This document shows positions 36,803-44,887 of a stretch of 64,000 bases of DNA, piece by piece. A program made the translations under genes and the position numbers. Position 1 is the stretch's first letter. Every line of letters begins with the position of its first letter. This stretch comes from an uncultured Prevotella sp. (GTDB taxonomy: Bacteria; Bacteroidota; Bacteroidia; Bacteroidales; Bacteroidaceae). The notes below the pieces were generated by a model that was not told the origin of the DNA, did no database searches, and saw only the letters and a program-made list of their open reading frames with translations. The DNA is taken from the NCBI GenBank assembly GCA_900770395.1, contig CAAGKM010000046.1, forward strand, positions 62,001-126,000, read 5' to 3'.

Positions 36803-37219
36803 ATGAGATTTATAACAATGCTGATTATTCACTGCAGCGCAGTGACAACATTCCAGACCAGCTCCGTGGAGCAGATCAACGCATGGCACCATGCGAGGGG
36901 ATGGAGCAACGGGTGCGGATACCATTACGTGGTGCGCCGCAACGGAGACATAGAGAGGGGGCGCCCCGACGAGATGATAGGCGCCCACTGCCTGAACCAC
37001 AACAGGCACTCCATAGGCATCTGCTATGAGGGCGGACTGAACGCCGACGGAAAGCCCGCCGACACACGCACCGAAGCCCAGAAGGAGGCGATGCGCCGAC
37101 TGCTGACGGAGCTGAAGGGGAAATATCCCAATGCCGTCATCGTGGGTCACAACGTGTTCAGCAACAAGGTTTGCCCGTGCTTCAACGCGGCAGAGGAATA
37201 CAAGGACCTTCAGCCATAG
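36803..37219 (+). CDS. N-acetylmuramoyl-L-alanine amidase (type 2 family)
   Basis: The 138-residue protein is a single amidase_2 domain with no signal peptide. Zinc and active-site residues are visible: IIHCSA (His10), GYHYVVRRNG, the GAHCLNHNRHSIGICYEGG segment, and C-terminal GHNVFSNKVCPCF where His and Cys/Asp complete the site. It would cut the amide link between muramic acid and the stem peptide. Lacking a signal peptide, it needs lysis or another export route, like phage-type endolysins. It follows the HU-like gene. Confidence 0.88.
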   Translation: MRFITMLIIHCSAVTTFQTSSVEQINAWHHARGWSNGCGYHYVVRRNGDIERGRPDEMIGAHCLNHNRHSIGICYEGGLNADGKPADTRTEAQKEAMRRLLTELKGKYPNAVIVGHNVFSNKVCPCFNAAEEYKDLQP

Positions 37220-37294
37220 AGGGAACAGGAGCCGGAGAAGAAAACGGGGAATACGGATTTAGGGCAAAACTGACAATCCTGTTAAAAAACAAAG

Positions 37295-37328
37295 AAGATG
37301 GCTGCGCCAACCATGTCGCAGCCATCTT
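37295..37328. terminator. Perfect bidirectional terminator between converging genes
   Basis: AAGATGGCTGCG (37295-37306) pairs perfectly with CGCAGCCATCTT (37317-37328). It serves the amidase gene on the plus strand and the C10 peptidase gene on the minus strand. Confidence 0.82.
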
Positions 37329-37365
37329 TACATAAATATTATAGTATTGGTTACAGTCTAAGGTA

Positions 37366-40300
37366 TTAATTAATAACTTTTATCATGTCATTTTTGCCTC
37401 GAAGAATATAAATTCCCTTAGGTAATGATTTTACATCGTCTTTATATATCTGATGCTTTATTTTTATGCCTTCTACAGTGTACACGTCGTAAAGTAACGG
37501 TTTCGCAGCCTCATTCTCAATACGGATACCGTTGGTTATGAGATTGTTAAATTGTCCGGTTGTTTCATTGAGCTTTCCTTGTGCATCGGAATATGCCTCT
37601 ATGTAAAACTGATAGAAGTTGTCACCAGACAGGCTCAGCGTGCATGACATTCCTGATGCCGAGCGTGTTTTCCTTGCCGGTGCGCCTACTTGCTGTTGGT
37701 CTATGACGGTTCCGTCGTCTGTAGAGACCGTAACCTCATAATAATCGGCACCATCCTGTTCTGGAATGCCTATAGTGACAGTGGATGATGACAAGCGTAT
37801 GTCTATAGTAGGCTCCATTGTATTGTCTTCCACGATATTGCGCCCTTTCCAAAACTCATAACTCTCATAATTCTGCTTGCAGCCTTTAGGCACAATGATG
37901 GTAGCGTTACTTCCTCCAAGAACGGGATAATTGCCGGGATTGAATGGATCATACTGCACATAGGGCGGGTATGCGGTATGGAAACGCAGCGTTATGTTAC
38001 CACAATTCTGAAACGCAGCCTCGTCAATAATCGATATAGATTCGGGGACATCAATTTCTGACAATGATGCTTTATCGAATGATAAATATCCGATACGCTT
38101 CAGACCAGACGGAAGTTTTATCTCTTTCAGATTATCATTATCCTTAAAACAATTCTGTCCGATAATCTTTAATTGTGAATTATCTGAGAATCTGACGGTT
38201 TTCAGATTGGGATAATGATTGAAGTTGTTATTCTCAATTTTTCTGACAGATGGTGGCAGAATAACAGATGCTGCATTATAGGAGTATAAAGCTTCTTCAC
38301 CAATCCGTTTCACTGTAAACTCTCTGCCGTTATAATTCACGGTAGAAGGTATCTCTATTGTTTCTTTTGCGTTGAGTTGGGCCCAGCTCTCGTCGTCAGC
38401 AGGCTTTACAACCGTAGCGTCATAATATAATTCGTAGCAAATCCCGTCAATGTTTACCGTAACGGGACAGTCGCCAACAGGAGTGTTGGAGTCAATATCG
38501 TGGTCGCACCACGGCTTTACCCTGGCATACTTGCTTTCTGTTCCTTTGGGCACATGCAAAGTGAACGCATCTATTAAATGATACTGTTTCTGTTCCAATA
38601 TATTGCCGCAAGCCAGCGGATCGTCCCAATGTAGCGTTATGTCACGGCATTTGTAGCCATCAAGTGCCTCCTCGCCTATAAATGTCACGGTTGACGGGAT
38701 TTCTATATGTCTGGCACTAAGTCCGCGAAGTCCGGCTTGCCTTATTTCCCTCAGTCCCTGCGGCAAGTTTATCTTATCCAAGTAATCCATGGCATTAAAC
38801 GCATACTCGTCGATAATCTCCAATTGTGAGCCTTCCTCAAATCTGATTTCCTTTGCCCATGACTCGCTGAACGCTCCATAGCCCACAATCTTTATGGTTT
38901 TCGGAATAACAGCTGATGTCAATCCACGGCAAACCTCGAATGCGGATTCTCCGATTTCGGTCACAGTATAATTTTTGCCGTTATACTCCACTGTCGAGGG
39001 AATGACGACATCACCCGAATATGTAGGATTGATTTTGTTGCGGTATGTCACTGTAGCTTCAGCTGTGGCATCATCCAGAATATAATAAATATCATCTATT
39101 TTCACCCGTCCCTCATCCATTGGTTCGTCCATTGTGTTCTCAATGGTTAGTTCACCGTTGACTGACGTGCAGGTGAGATAATGTTGTGAGCCTGGAATGT
39201 GATGGAAATATTGCCAGTTATATTCCGATGCAGGCGTGTCTTTGCTCTCACCCTCTTGAATGATGCGGAATACTGGTCTTATCTCATATGTCCCGTCTTT
39301 CATTGACATAGAGACATGACCACTTATATTCTCAATCCACAAATAGGCGTTTCCTGTAAATGCTGTATGATAATAGGACTTTGAGCCATTTTTAAACTCA
39401 TAGGCAACCTCAACAGGAATGTCTCTTGCTCCACCTGCCATAATCTTGCAATTCAGCAGTATATTCTCACCGTCATAATAGAACGAGCTGTATAAATATC
39501 CTTCCAAATTGGGTTGTCCACCCTCATCTGGCTTGATGTTGCCTATCATTTCAGCCTTCTCTCCAAACAGTTGTGAATCGGCAACATAGTAACCGTTGCT
39601 TATGCCGCCCCAGCCAAAGTTGAAATGCAGGCGTCCTTCGGCATCAACTCCGTCGCAAACATAAGCATGCCCCTCTCTGTATGCATTGTCACCACTATAA
39701 TATATCGGTTTGCTTGCCTGAATATTCTCAAGAATAATGTCAAGCCATTCCTCATCAGAGAAAAACCGTTTCTCAAGCCATCTAAGTGATTTGTCATAAC
39801 TGAAATTTTTGGTAAAGGCAACGGGAGGATAGATATTTGGAGTGCTACTTTGAGTCACCCCAAAATTCGTATTGCAGGCATAACCGATATCAGTCATAAG
39901 CCGTGCCACGGCAAGCTTAGACTCTTCGCTTGACTGCGCGTCATATATTGGCGTCATCTTGTCCCATTCGTATGTAGACTGGCTGAGGTCGGCGGTAATG
40001 CGCGTGTCGTTCCATTCATACTCAATGGTACCTGCTCCAGTTTGCGGATATTTGTAATAATACATAATCTGTGCTATCGCCGTAGGCACACATCCTGTAA
40101 ATGTTGTCGCACCTTCTATTTTCGGACACAGCAGGTTGTATGGATCGCCCTGATCCCATGCGGTCTCTCCCAATAAAGGCTCTACAGGTGTGACCGTTAC
40201 GGACTTATTGGCAGATAAGCCCTGCTGCTCAACCGTATTCGATTTGAATCCTTGACTGATTTTATCCGCATAAGTGTCTATAATACGCCTGGCTGGCTCT

Positions 40301-40626
40301 GGTGCCTTGTCATAATCAAAACTTCCAGTATGAGAATATGCAATGACATTTCCAAACCCAATCTCTTTGGCGGGAACTATTACAAATCCGCCACAGTCAA
40401 AATTGCAGATATATAATGCATTGTTATTTTTTACCTGCTTAACGAAAGTTTTAATGACTTTCGGTTCTGCATAAAGCGGCTTTGCTGCTTTCCTATTATG
40501 CCCACGCATGAACTTTACAGCTGTCAATTCTGCCTCAGCCTTGCTGATGTCTGCGGCATAGAGCCGCAAATCATTAATTAGCATACACAATACCAGTATG
40601 CAATAAATAAGTTTTTTACATTTCAT
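37366..40626 (-). CDS. Large secreted C10 (streptopain-type) cysteine peptidase with BspA-like repeats and sorting tail
   Basis: The 1086-residue protein has a signal peptide (LIYCILVLCMLINDLRLYAA). An inhibitory prodomain (about 25-110) is followed by the C10 domain, with catalytic Cys179 in TTFTGCVPTAIAQIMYYY, His320 in REGHAYVCDG and the NFGWGG motif. From about residue 530 to 940 it carries two groups of BspA-type leucine-rich units (IPSTVEYNGKNYTVTEIGE..AF, IPKTIKIVGYGAFSES). The C terminus (YDVYTVEGIKI ... LPKGIYILRGKNDMIKVIN) is a type IX-like sorting domain. It is likely cell-surface anchored or released, degrading proteins. It shares its leader with the operon at 31307-33127. Confidence 0.88.
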   Translation of the reverse strand: MKCKKLIYCILVLCMLINDLRLYAADISKAEAELTAVKFMRGHNRKAAKPLYAEPKVIKTFVKQVKNNNALYICNFDCGGFVIVPAKEIGFGNVIAYSHTGSFDYDKAPEPARRIIDTYADKISQGFKSNTVEQQGLSANKSVTVTPVEPLLGETAWDQGDPYNLLCPKIEGATTFTGCVPTAIAQIMYYYKYPQTGAGTIEYEWNDTRITADLSQSTYEWDKMTPIYDAQSSEESKLAVARLMTDIGYACNTNFGVTQSSTPNIYPPVAFTKNFSYDKSLRWLEKRFFSDEEWLDIILENIQASKPIYYSGDNAYREGHAYVCDGVDAEGRLHFNFGWGGISNGYYVADSQLFGEKAEMIGNIKPDEGGQPNLEGYLYSSFYYDGENILLNCKIMAGGARDIPVEVAYEFKNGSKSYYHTAFTGNAYLWIENISGHVSMSMKDGTYEIRPVFRIIQEGESKDTPASEYNWQYFHHIPGSQHYLTCTSVNGELTIENTMDEPMDEGRVKIDDIYYILDDATAEATVTYRNKINPTYSGDVVIPSTVEYNGKNYTVTEIGESAFEVCRGLTSAVIPKTIKIVGYGAFSESWAKEIRFEEGSQLEIIDEYAFNAMDYLDKINLPQGLREIRQAGLRGLSARHIEIPSTVTFIGEEALDGYKCRDITLHWDDPLACGNILEQKQYHLIDAFTLHVPKGTESKYARVKPWCDHDIDSNTPVGDCPVTVNIDGICYELYYDATVVKPADDESWAQLNAKETIEIPSTVNYNGREFTVKRIGEEALYSYNAASVILPPSVRKIENNNFNHYPNLKTVRFSDNSQLKIIGQNCFKDNDNLKEIKLPSGLKRIGYLSFDKASLSEIDVPESISIIDEAAFQNCGNITLRFHTAYPPYVQYDPFNPGNYPVLGGSNATIIVPKGCKQNYESYEFWKGRNIVEDNTMEPTIDIRLSSSTVTIGIPEQDGADYYEVTVSTDDGTVIDQQQVGAPARKTRSASGMSCTLSLSGDNFYQFYIEAYSDAQGKLNETTGQFNNLITNGIRIENEAAKPLLYDVYTVEGIKIKHQIYKDDVKSLPKGIYILRGKNDMIKVIN

Positions 40627-40682
40627 AATTGTTTCTTAGTTAGATTGTTCATTAATAAATATTATGTTTTGGTTATTTGTAC

Positions 40683-40850
40683 AAAAAAGGCGTGCAACCA
40701 TTCTTCCCGCTTGCAATTATCTTAGGTTACCGCCAAGTGACCTGCACGTCCAACAAGCACAGAACAGTTCACGCCTTATAAGCGTGAACCTTCAGACTGC
40801 TTGTTCTCGGACGTAGAATATTGGCGGTATTCAAGATAATTGAGAACAAG
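40683..40850 (-). promoter_or_regulatory. Structured leader RNA with switchable terminator (copy 2)
   Basis: The same nested helices as copy 1 are present: plus-strand pairs 40715-40723:40833-40841, 40728-40736:40821-40829, 40746-40751:40809-40814, 40753-40759:40798-40804, 40767-40774:40782-40789. The outermost helix is AATTATCTT/AAGATAATT here but CTTTACTTC/GAAGTAAAG in copy 1, and the third is ACGTCC/GGACGT against ACGCAT/ATGCGT, so sequence changed while pairing was kept. The terminator GGCGTG...CACGCC is followed by six U residues (40688-40683). The gene starts 57 bases further on. Confidence 0.74.
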
Positions 40851-41088
40851 AGCTAAAAGCTCAATATGTTTTATTTGTTCATTTCAACTTTTACGAATGG
40901 AGACGCTTTATTGGTAATTCTCTCAGCGTTCCTGTGTCATATCTGTTTTTTCGACCTCCTATTTTAAATGGTTATTATTACGTTGATTTTATCTATTTGC
41001 GTGCAAATTTACGAATTAAATTTGAAAAAGCAAAATTTTGGTATAGTAATTTTATTACAAACAAGATTTTTTGAGAGATACAACTCAC
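40684..41088. repeat. Repeated promoter-leader region, copy 2
   Basis: This matches 33138-33667 over its length, lacking about 140 bases of the middle of copy 1. Identity stops near GAGAGATA at about 41088; from there to 41200 I see no gene and only an A/T-rich spacer. Confidence 0.85.
41004..41034 (-). promoter_or_regulatory. Promoter of the C10 peptidase gene
   Basis: On the minus strand TTTG (41034-41031) and TAAATTTG (41011-41004) are spaced by 19 bases, identical to the promoter of the other leader copy. The 5' UTR would be about 370 bases. Confidence 0.78.
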
Positions 41089-41200
41089 TTGGTGTCCTTA
41101 AAGTGTATCCTCATCGGTGAAGTAAGTGTATATTTATAATTATATACGCAATCTTTTGCAAAAAAAAGTGAATAGGGCATTATATTTAAAATTTATTTTG

Positions 41201-41208
41201 TAACTTTG
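41201..41208 (+). promoter_or_regulatory. -7 element of the outer-membrane barrel gene promoter
   Basis: TAACTTTG followed by C matches TAnnTTTG, 40 bases before the start codon. Confidence 0.6.
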
Positions 41209-41248
41209 CGGCGATAAAAACATTATTCACAAACATAACAAAAAGAAA

Positions 41249-41854
41249 ATGAAAAAGATTATTGTATCACTGCTTGCAATATTGATGTTTCAGGCAATGC
41301 CCTCAAAGGCACAGATAAGCTTCGGAGTGAAGGGCGGTATAAACGTTACAAACATGAAGTTCAACAAAGATGTTCTGGATGCAAAGAACCAGAGCGGATT
41401 CTTCATCGGCCCCACGGTGAAGTTCAAGCTGCCGCTCGTAGGGCTGGGATTAGACGGTGCCATACTCTACGACCAGCGCGAGGCTGACATGAAGACCGAG
41501 GATTTAGACGGAGCAGATGCAGGCAAGATTAAGCAACAGGCAATCAACGTGCCTATCAACCTGCGCTACACAGTAGGACTTGGCGACCTTGCCGGGATAT
41601 ACTTCGCTGCCGGTCCTCAGTTTGGTTTCAACGTGGGTGACAAGCACTTCGCTGCCAATACTTTCAAAATGAAAAGCTCAAACCTCAGCGTGAATGTCGG
41701 TGCGGGTGTGCGTCTGTTCAACCACTTGGAGATTGGAGCCAACTACAACATCGCATGCGGCAAAACCGCTGAGACAAAAAACATTACAGATGCTATTGGC
41801 AATCTGAACATGAAGAGCAACTCATGGCAGATCTCAGCAGCATACTATTTCTAA
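41249..41854 (+). CDS. Outer-membrane beta-barrel protein (PorT/OmpW-like)
   Basis: A 201-residue protein with a signal peptide (KKIIVSLLAILMFQAMPSKAQ) and an eight-strand-like pattern of alternating residues: ISFGVKGGINVTNM, LVGLGLDGAILYDQRE, LRYTVGLGDLAGIYFAAGPQ, NVGAGVRLFNHLEIGANY, ending WQISAAYYF with a terminal aromatic. This fits the small barrel domain family common in Bacteroidetes. Its role is unknown. It ends three bases before the next gene, suggesting co-transcription. Confidence 0.82.
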   Translation: MKKIIVSLLAILMFQAMPSKAQISFGVKGGINVTNMKFNKDVLDAKNQSGFFIGPTVKFKLPLVGLGLDGAILYDQREADMKTEDLDGADAGKIKQQAINVPINLRYTVGLGDLAGIYFAAGPQFGFNVGDKHFAANTFKMKSSNLSVNVGAGVRLFNHLEIGANYNIACGKTAETKNITDAIGNLNMKSNSWQISAAYYF

Positions 41855-41857
41855 ATA

Positions 41858-43393
41858 ATGGAGCGTTTAATAGAATTATACAAGAACATTTATAACTGCC
41901 AGCCCGTAATCGAGAGCATCGAGGGGGCTGGCAGTAACCGTCAATATTACCGCCTGAAGAACGGGAAGAGCGGTGAGACGGTGATTGGCGTGGTGGGCAC
42001 AAGCCGCGACGAGAACGAGGCGTTCATCCATCTCACCCGGCACTTCACACTGCGCAAGCTGCCCGTGCCGAAGATTATAGCCGTGAGCGACGACCGCATG
42101 CGATACCTGCAGACCGACCTGGGCCACACGTCGCTCTACGAGGCGATAGCGGGAGGGCGCAACGCCGGAGGGCGATATACGCTTAATGAGCGCAAGCTGT
42201 TAGCGGACACCATACGCGAGCTGCCCAACATACAGATCAGGGGGGCGCGCGAGCTGGACTTCTCGCACTGCTATCCGCAGCCGGCGTTCGACACCGAGAG
42301 CGTGCTGTTCGACCTGAATTACTTCAAGTATTGTTTTCTGAAGGCAACCAATCTCGACTTCAACGAGCTGAAATTAGAGGCTGACTTCCGCCTGCTGGCA
42401 AAGGACCTGACGGCGGAGGAATGCCACTCGTTTATGTACCGCGACTTTCAGGCGCGCAACGTGATGCTCTCTGCCGACGGCAAACCCTGCTTCATCGACT
42501 ATCAGGGCGGGCGCCGCGGTCCTTACTACTACGACCTGGCGTCGTTTCTCTGGCAGGCGTCGGCGAAATATCCGCACAAGCTGCGCCGCGAGCTGGTGAG
42601 GGAATACTACAACGCGCTGAGCAAATACACGGAAGTGCCGTCGAAGCATCACTTCGTAGACCGTCTCAGCCTGTTTGTGCTCTTCCGCACGCTGCAGGTG
42701 CTCGGCGCCTACGGTTTCCGCGGATATTTTGAGAAAAAGAAGTATTTCATCGACAGCATACCGCCGGCAATACAGAACCTGCGCGAGCTGCTGCCGCTGA
42801 AGTGCTTCCACTATCCATACTTGATGGACATTCTGCGCCAGCTCACCGAACTGCCGCAGTTCATGCAGATAGAGCAGACGGCGGTGAGCCGCTCCGACGG
42901 CTACAAGACGGCTCCGTCGAGCGTGTACAAGGCTCATCCGCAGGACGGACCCGCCACATTCTCGAAATACGACGGCAAGGGACCATTAGTGGTGAAGGTG
43001 TTCAGCTTCTCGTTTCACAAGGGCATTCCCGAGGACGAGTCGGGCAACGGCGGAGGCTACGTGTTCGACTGCCGCTCCACCCACAACCCCGGACGATACG
43101 AGCCTTACAAAAAGCTCACGGGACTGGACGAGCCCGTAATACGATTTCTTGAGGACGACGGCGAGATTCTCACCTTCCTCAACAGCGTCTACAAGCTCGC
43201 CGACGCCCACGTGGCGCGCTATATCCAGCGCGGATTCACATCGCTCATGTTCTCGTTCGGCTGCACGGGCGGCCAGCACCGCAGCGTCTACAGCGCGCAG
43301 CATCTTGCGGAGCATCTGCACGAGAAGTTTGGCGTGGAGGTGAGGATTTGCCACAGGGAGCAGGGAATAGAAAGCATACTAAAGGCGGAGTGA
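41858..43393 (+). CDS. Aminoglycoside-phosphotransferase-like kinase fused to a RapZ C-terminal-like domain
   Basis: The 511-residue protein has two parts. Residues 1 to ~320 are a sugar-kinase fold: GAGSNRQYYRL, the catalytic loop MYRDFQARNVML and FIDYQGGRRGPYYYDLASFLW. Residues ~370-511 match the C-terminal domain of RapZ/YvcJ: FSFSFHKGIPEDE, YVFDCRSTHNPG, GCTGGQHRSV. The kinase half resembles AmgK, which phosphorylates MurNAc or GlcNAc, and RapZ governs amino-sugar metabolism elsewhere. So an amino-sugar role is plausible but inferred. The usual adjacent nucleotidyltransferase gene is not present here. Confidence 0.85.
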   Translation: MERLIELYKNIYNCQPVIESIEGAGSNRQYYRLKNGKSGETVIGVVGTSRDENEAFIHLTRHFTLRKLPVPKIIAVSDDRMRYLQTDLGHTSLYEAIAGGRNAGGRYTLNERKLLADTIRELPNIQIRGARELDFSHCYPQPAFDTESVLFDLNYFKYCFLKATNLDFNELKLEADFRLLAKDLTAEECHSFMYRDFQARNVMLSADGKPCFIDYQGGRRGPYYYDLASFLWQASAKYPHKLRRELVREYYNALSKYTEVPSKHHFVDRLSLFVLFRTLQVLGAYGFRGYFEKKKYFIDSIPPAIQNLRELLPLKCFHYPYLMDILRQLTELPQFMQIEQTAVSRSDGYKTAPSSVYKAHPQDGPATFSKYDGKGPLVVKVFSFSFHKGIPEDESGNGGGYVFDCRSTHNPGRYEPYKKLTGLDEPVIRFLEDDGEILTFLNSVYKLADAHVARYIQRGFTSLMFSFGCTGGQHRSVYSAQHLAEHLHEKFGVEVRICHREQGIESILKAE

Positions 43394-43417
43394 TTGACAC
43401 TCCGCCTTTTTTTTGGC
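43384..43417 (+). terminator. Intrinsic terminator overlapping the stop codon
   Basis: GGCGGAGTG (43384-43392) pairs with CACTCCGCC (43398-43406), followed by eight Ts. The left arm includes the stop codon of the fusion gene. Confidence 0.92.
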
Positions 43418-43418
43418 T

Positions 43419-43463
43419 GTCAGACGAGTCAGACTGGTCAGACAAGTCGGACAGGTCCGACAA
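43419..43463. repeat. Five tandem 9-bp repeats
   Basis: Five units of GTCNGACNN (GTCAGACGA, GTCAGACTG, GTCAGACAA, GTCGGACAG, GTCCGACAA) run head to tail between the terminator and the end of the LysR gene. They are noncoding. Confidence 0.85.
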
Positions 43464-43468
43464 AATCC

Positions 43469-44365
43469 TCAGTCAAAATCATTACGGTACAGATACATGG
43501 TGTCGCGCAGCAAGTCGAGGAATTTTTTTGCCGCCACCTTCTGGTAGGTGCCCTTGAGCGTGTGCACCGAGCCCTGCATCATGTTATCGGCATCGTCGAT
43601 GGGCACGGCGCAGAGGTCGGGATGGGTCTGCACGGCAGAGCACGAGAGGATGGTGAGGAGCCTGCCCTTGCGCACAAGCCTGAGCAGCGGAGTTACGAGG
43701 TTGGTCTCTATTCGGGTGTTGAGAGTCATGCCGCTGCCTGCAAGAAGCTGGTCGAGCACCATCCTTGCCTGTAGTCCGCGGGACGGCAGCGCCATGGGAT
43801 ACTTCTCAACGTCGGCAAGCGTCACCGACTTGCGCGCGGCAAGCGAATGCTCCTTGCGCACAATCACAGCCAGCTTGTCGACAAACAGCGGCGTGCTCTC
43901 TATCTGCGGCGGGGTGTTCATCGGCTTATACGACAGCACAAAGTCCACCTTGTGGTGAAGCAGCAGGTCCATGAGCTCGTTCATCGTGCGGTAGTGGATG
44001 TTGAGCTTTATGTTGGGGTAGAGTCTCACAAACTCGGTGACGATGTCGGCAGTCACTCTGGAGAAAGAATGGGTGACACCGATGTTGAGCACTCCGCACC
44101 TCATGTTGCCGAGGTCGTCCATGCGCGCCTTGCAGCTGTCGGCGTGATAAATTGTATTTCTTGCAAAGGGCAGCAGCTCCCTGCCTGCCTCGGTGATGGT
44201 AACCTCGTGGCTGTTGCGGTCGAACAGCGTCACGCCAAGCTCATACTCCAGCTGCCGTATGGTTTGCGACAGGGTGCTCTGGGTGATAAACAGTTGTTTG
44301 GCGGCTTCGGAGAAGTTGAGCGTCTCGGCCACGGTCACGAATATACGCAGTTGTCTTAGTTCCAT
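43469..44365 (-). CDS. LysR-family transcriptional regulator
   Basis: The 298-residue protein has the N-terminal winged helix-turn-helix (MELRQLRIFVTVAETLNFSE, AAKQLFITQSTLSQTIRQLE, VTLFDRN) and a C-terminal effector-binding domain of two alpha/beta lobes (GVLNIGVTHSFSRV, FVLSYKP, AVIVRKEHSLA). It lies three bases downstream of the exporter genes on the same strand and probably regulates them or a nearby target. LysR genes more often diverge from their targets, so co-direction is a little unusual. Confidence 0.9.
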   Translation of the reverse strand: MELRQLRIFVTVAETLNFSEAAKQLFITQSTLSQTIRQLEYELGVTLFDRNSHEVTITEAGRELLPFARNTIYHADSCKARMDDLGNMRCGVLNIGVTHSFSRVTADIVTEFVRLYPNIKLNIHYRTMNELMDLLLHHKVDFVLSYKPMNTPPQIESTPLFVDKLAVIVRKEHSLAARKSVTLADVEKYPMALPSRGLQARMVLDQLLAGSGMTLNTRIETNLVTPLLRLVRKGRLLTILSCSAVQTHPDLCAVPIDDADNMMQGSVHTLKGTYQKVAAKKFLDLLRDTMYLYRNDFD

Positions 44366-44368
44366 TTT

Positions 44369-44857
44369 CTATTGCTTTTCTTTTTTACCGGCTCTTGCCA
44401 TATATCTATGCTGAGCCATGACGGGTATTGTGATGCCTATTACCATTGCCATGATGATGATGGTGCACATCATGCCGTTGTAGGCAAAAAGGTAGAAGGC
44501 GTGATGAAATCCTGACTCGCCGCTGCCGGCAATGCACTGCAGGATGCCCTCCACGCAGCGGTAGGCGTACATTCCGGGAATCATGGGCAGCAGAGCGGGA
44601 AACGCCAGCGACTCGGCAGGACTGCTGTGATAGCGCCCTGCGGGCACGGCAAAAAGCCCTGTCACCACCGCCCCCACGAAGGTGGCGGCAATGATGTTGC
44701 ATCCGACGGCGGTCATGAGCAGAAAGCGCGTGGAGTGGCCGAGGGCGGCAAGCCATGCGCAGCCGTAGAATGCCTTCACGGGGATGTTGCTGATGCAGCC
44801 GAAGCCGATGGCGGCTATCGCCGCAAAAAATCCGTCTGATATCAAGTCTGTAAACAT
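44369..44857 (-). CDS. Threonine/serine exporter, small membrane subunit
   Basis: A 162-residue protein with four or five membrane helices (FFAAIAAIGFGCIS, FLLMTAVGCNIIAATFVGAV, MPLLMPGMYAYR-like PALLPMIPGMYAYRC, MMCTIIIMAMVIGITIPVMA). It matches the DUF3815/ThrE C-terminal domain. ThrE is split into two genes here, as is common in Bacteroidetes. It pairs with the upstream 281-residue half to export threonine and serine with proton exchange; substrate is inferred from family. Confidence 0.85.
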   Translation of the reverse strand: MFTDLISDGFFAAIAAIGFGCISNIPVKAFYGCAWLAALGHSTRFLLMTAVGCNIIAATFVGAVVTGLFAVPAGRYHSSPAESLAFPALLPMIPGMYAYRCVEGILQCIAGSGESGFHHAFYLFAYNGMMCTIIIMAMVIGITIPVMAQHRYMARAGKKEKQ

Positions 44858-44887
44858 AATGCCTTGTGTTTTGATGATGCCTGGGGG

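Noticed and set aside
36803..37219. Amidase and HU-like pair as part of a prophage
   Set aside because: No capsid, tail, terminase or integrase genes are present in the window; the pair occurs alone in many Bacteroidales genomes.
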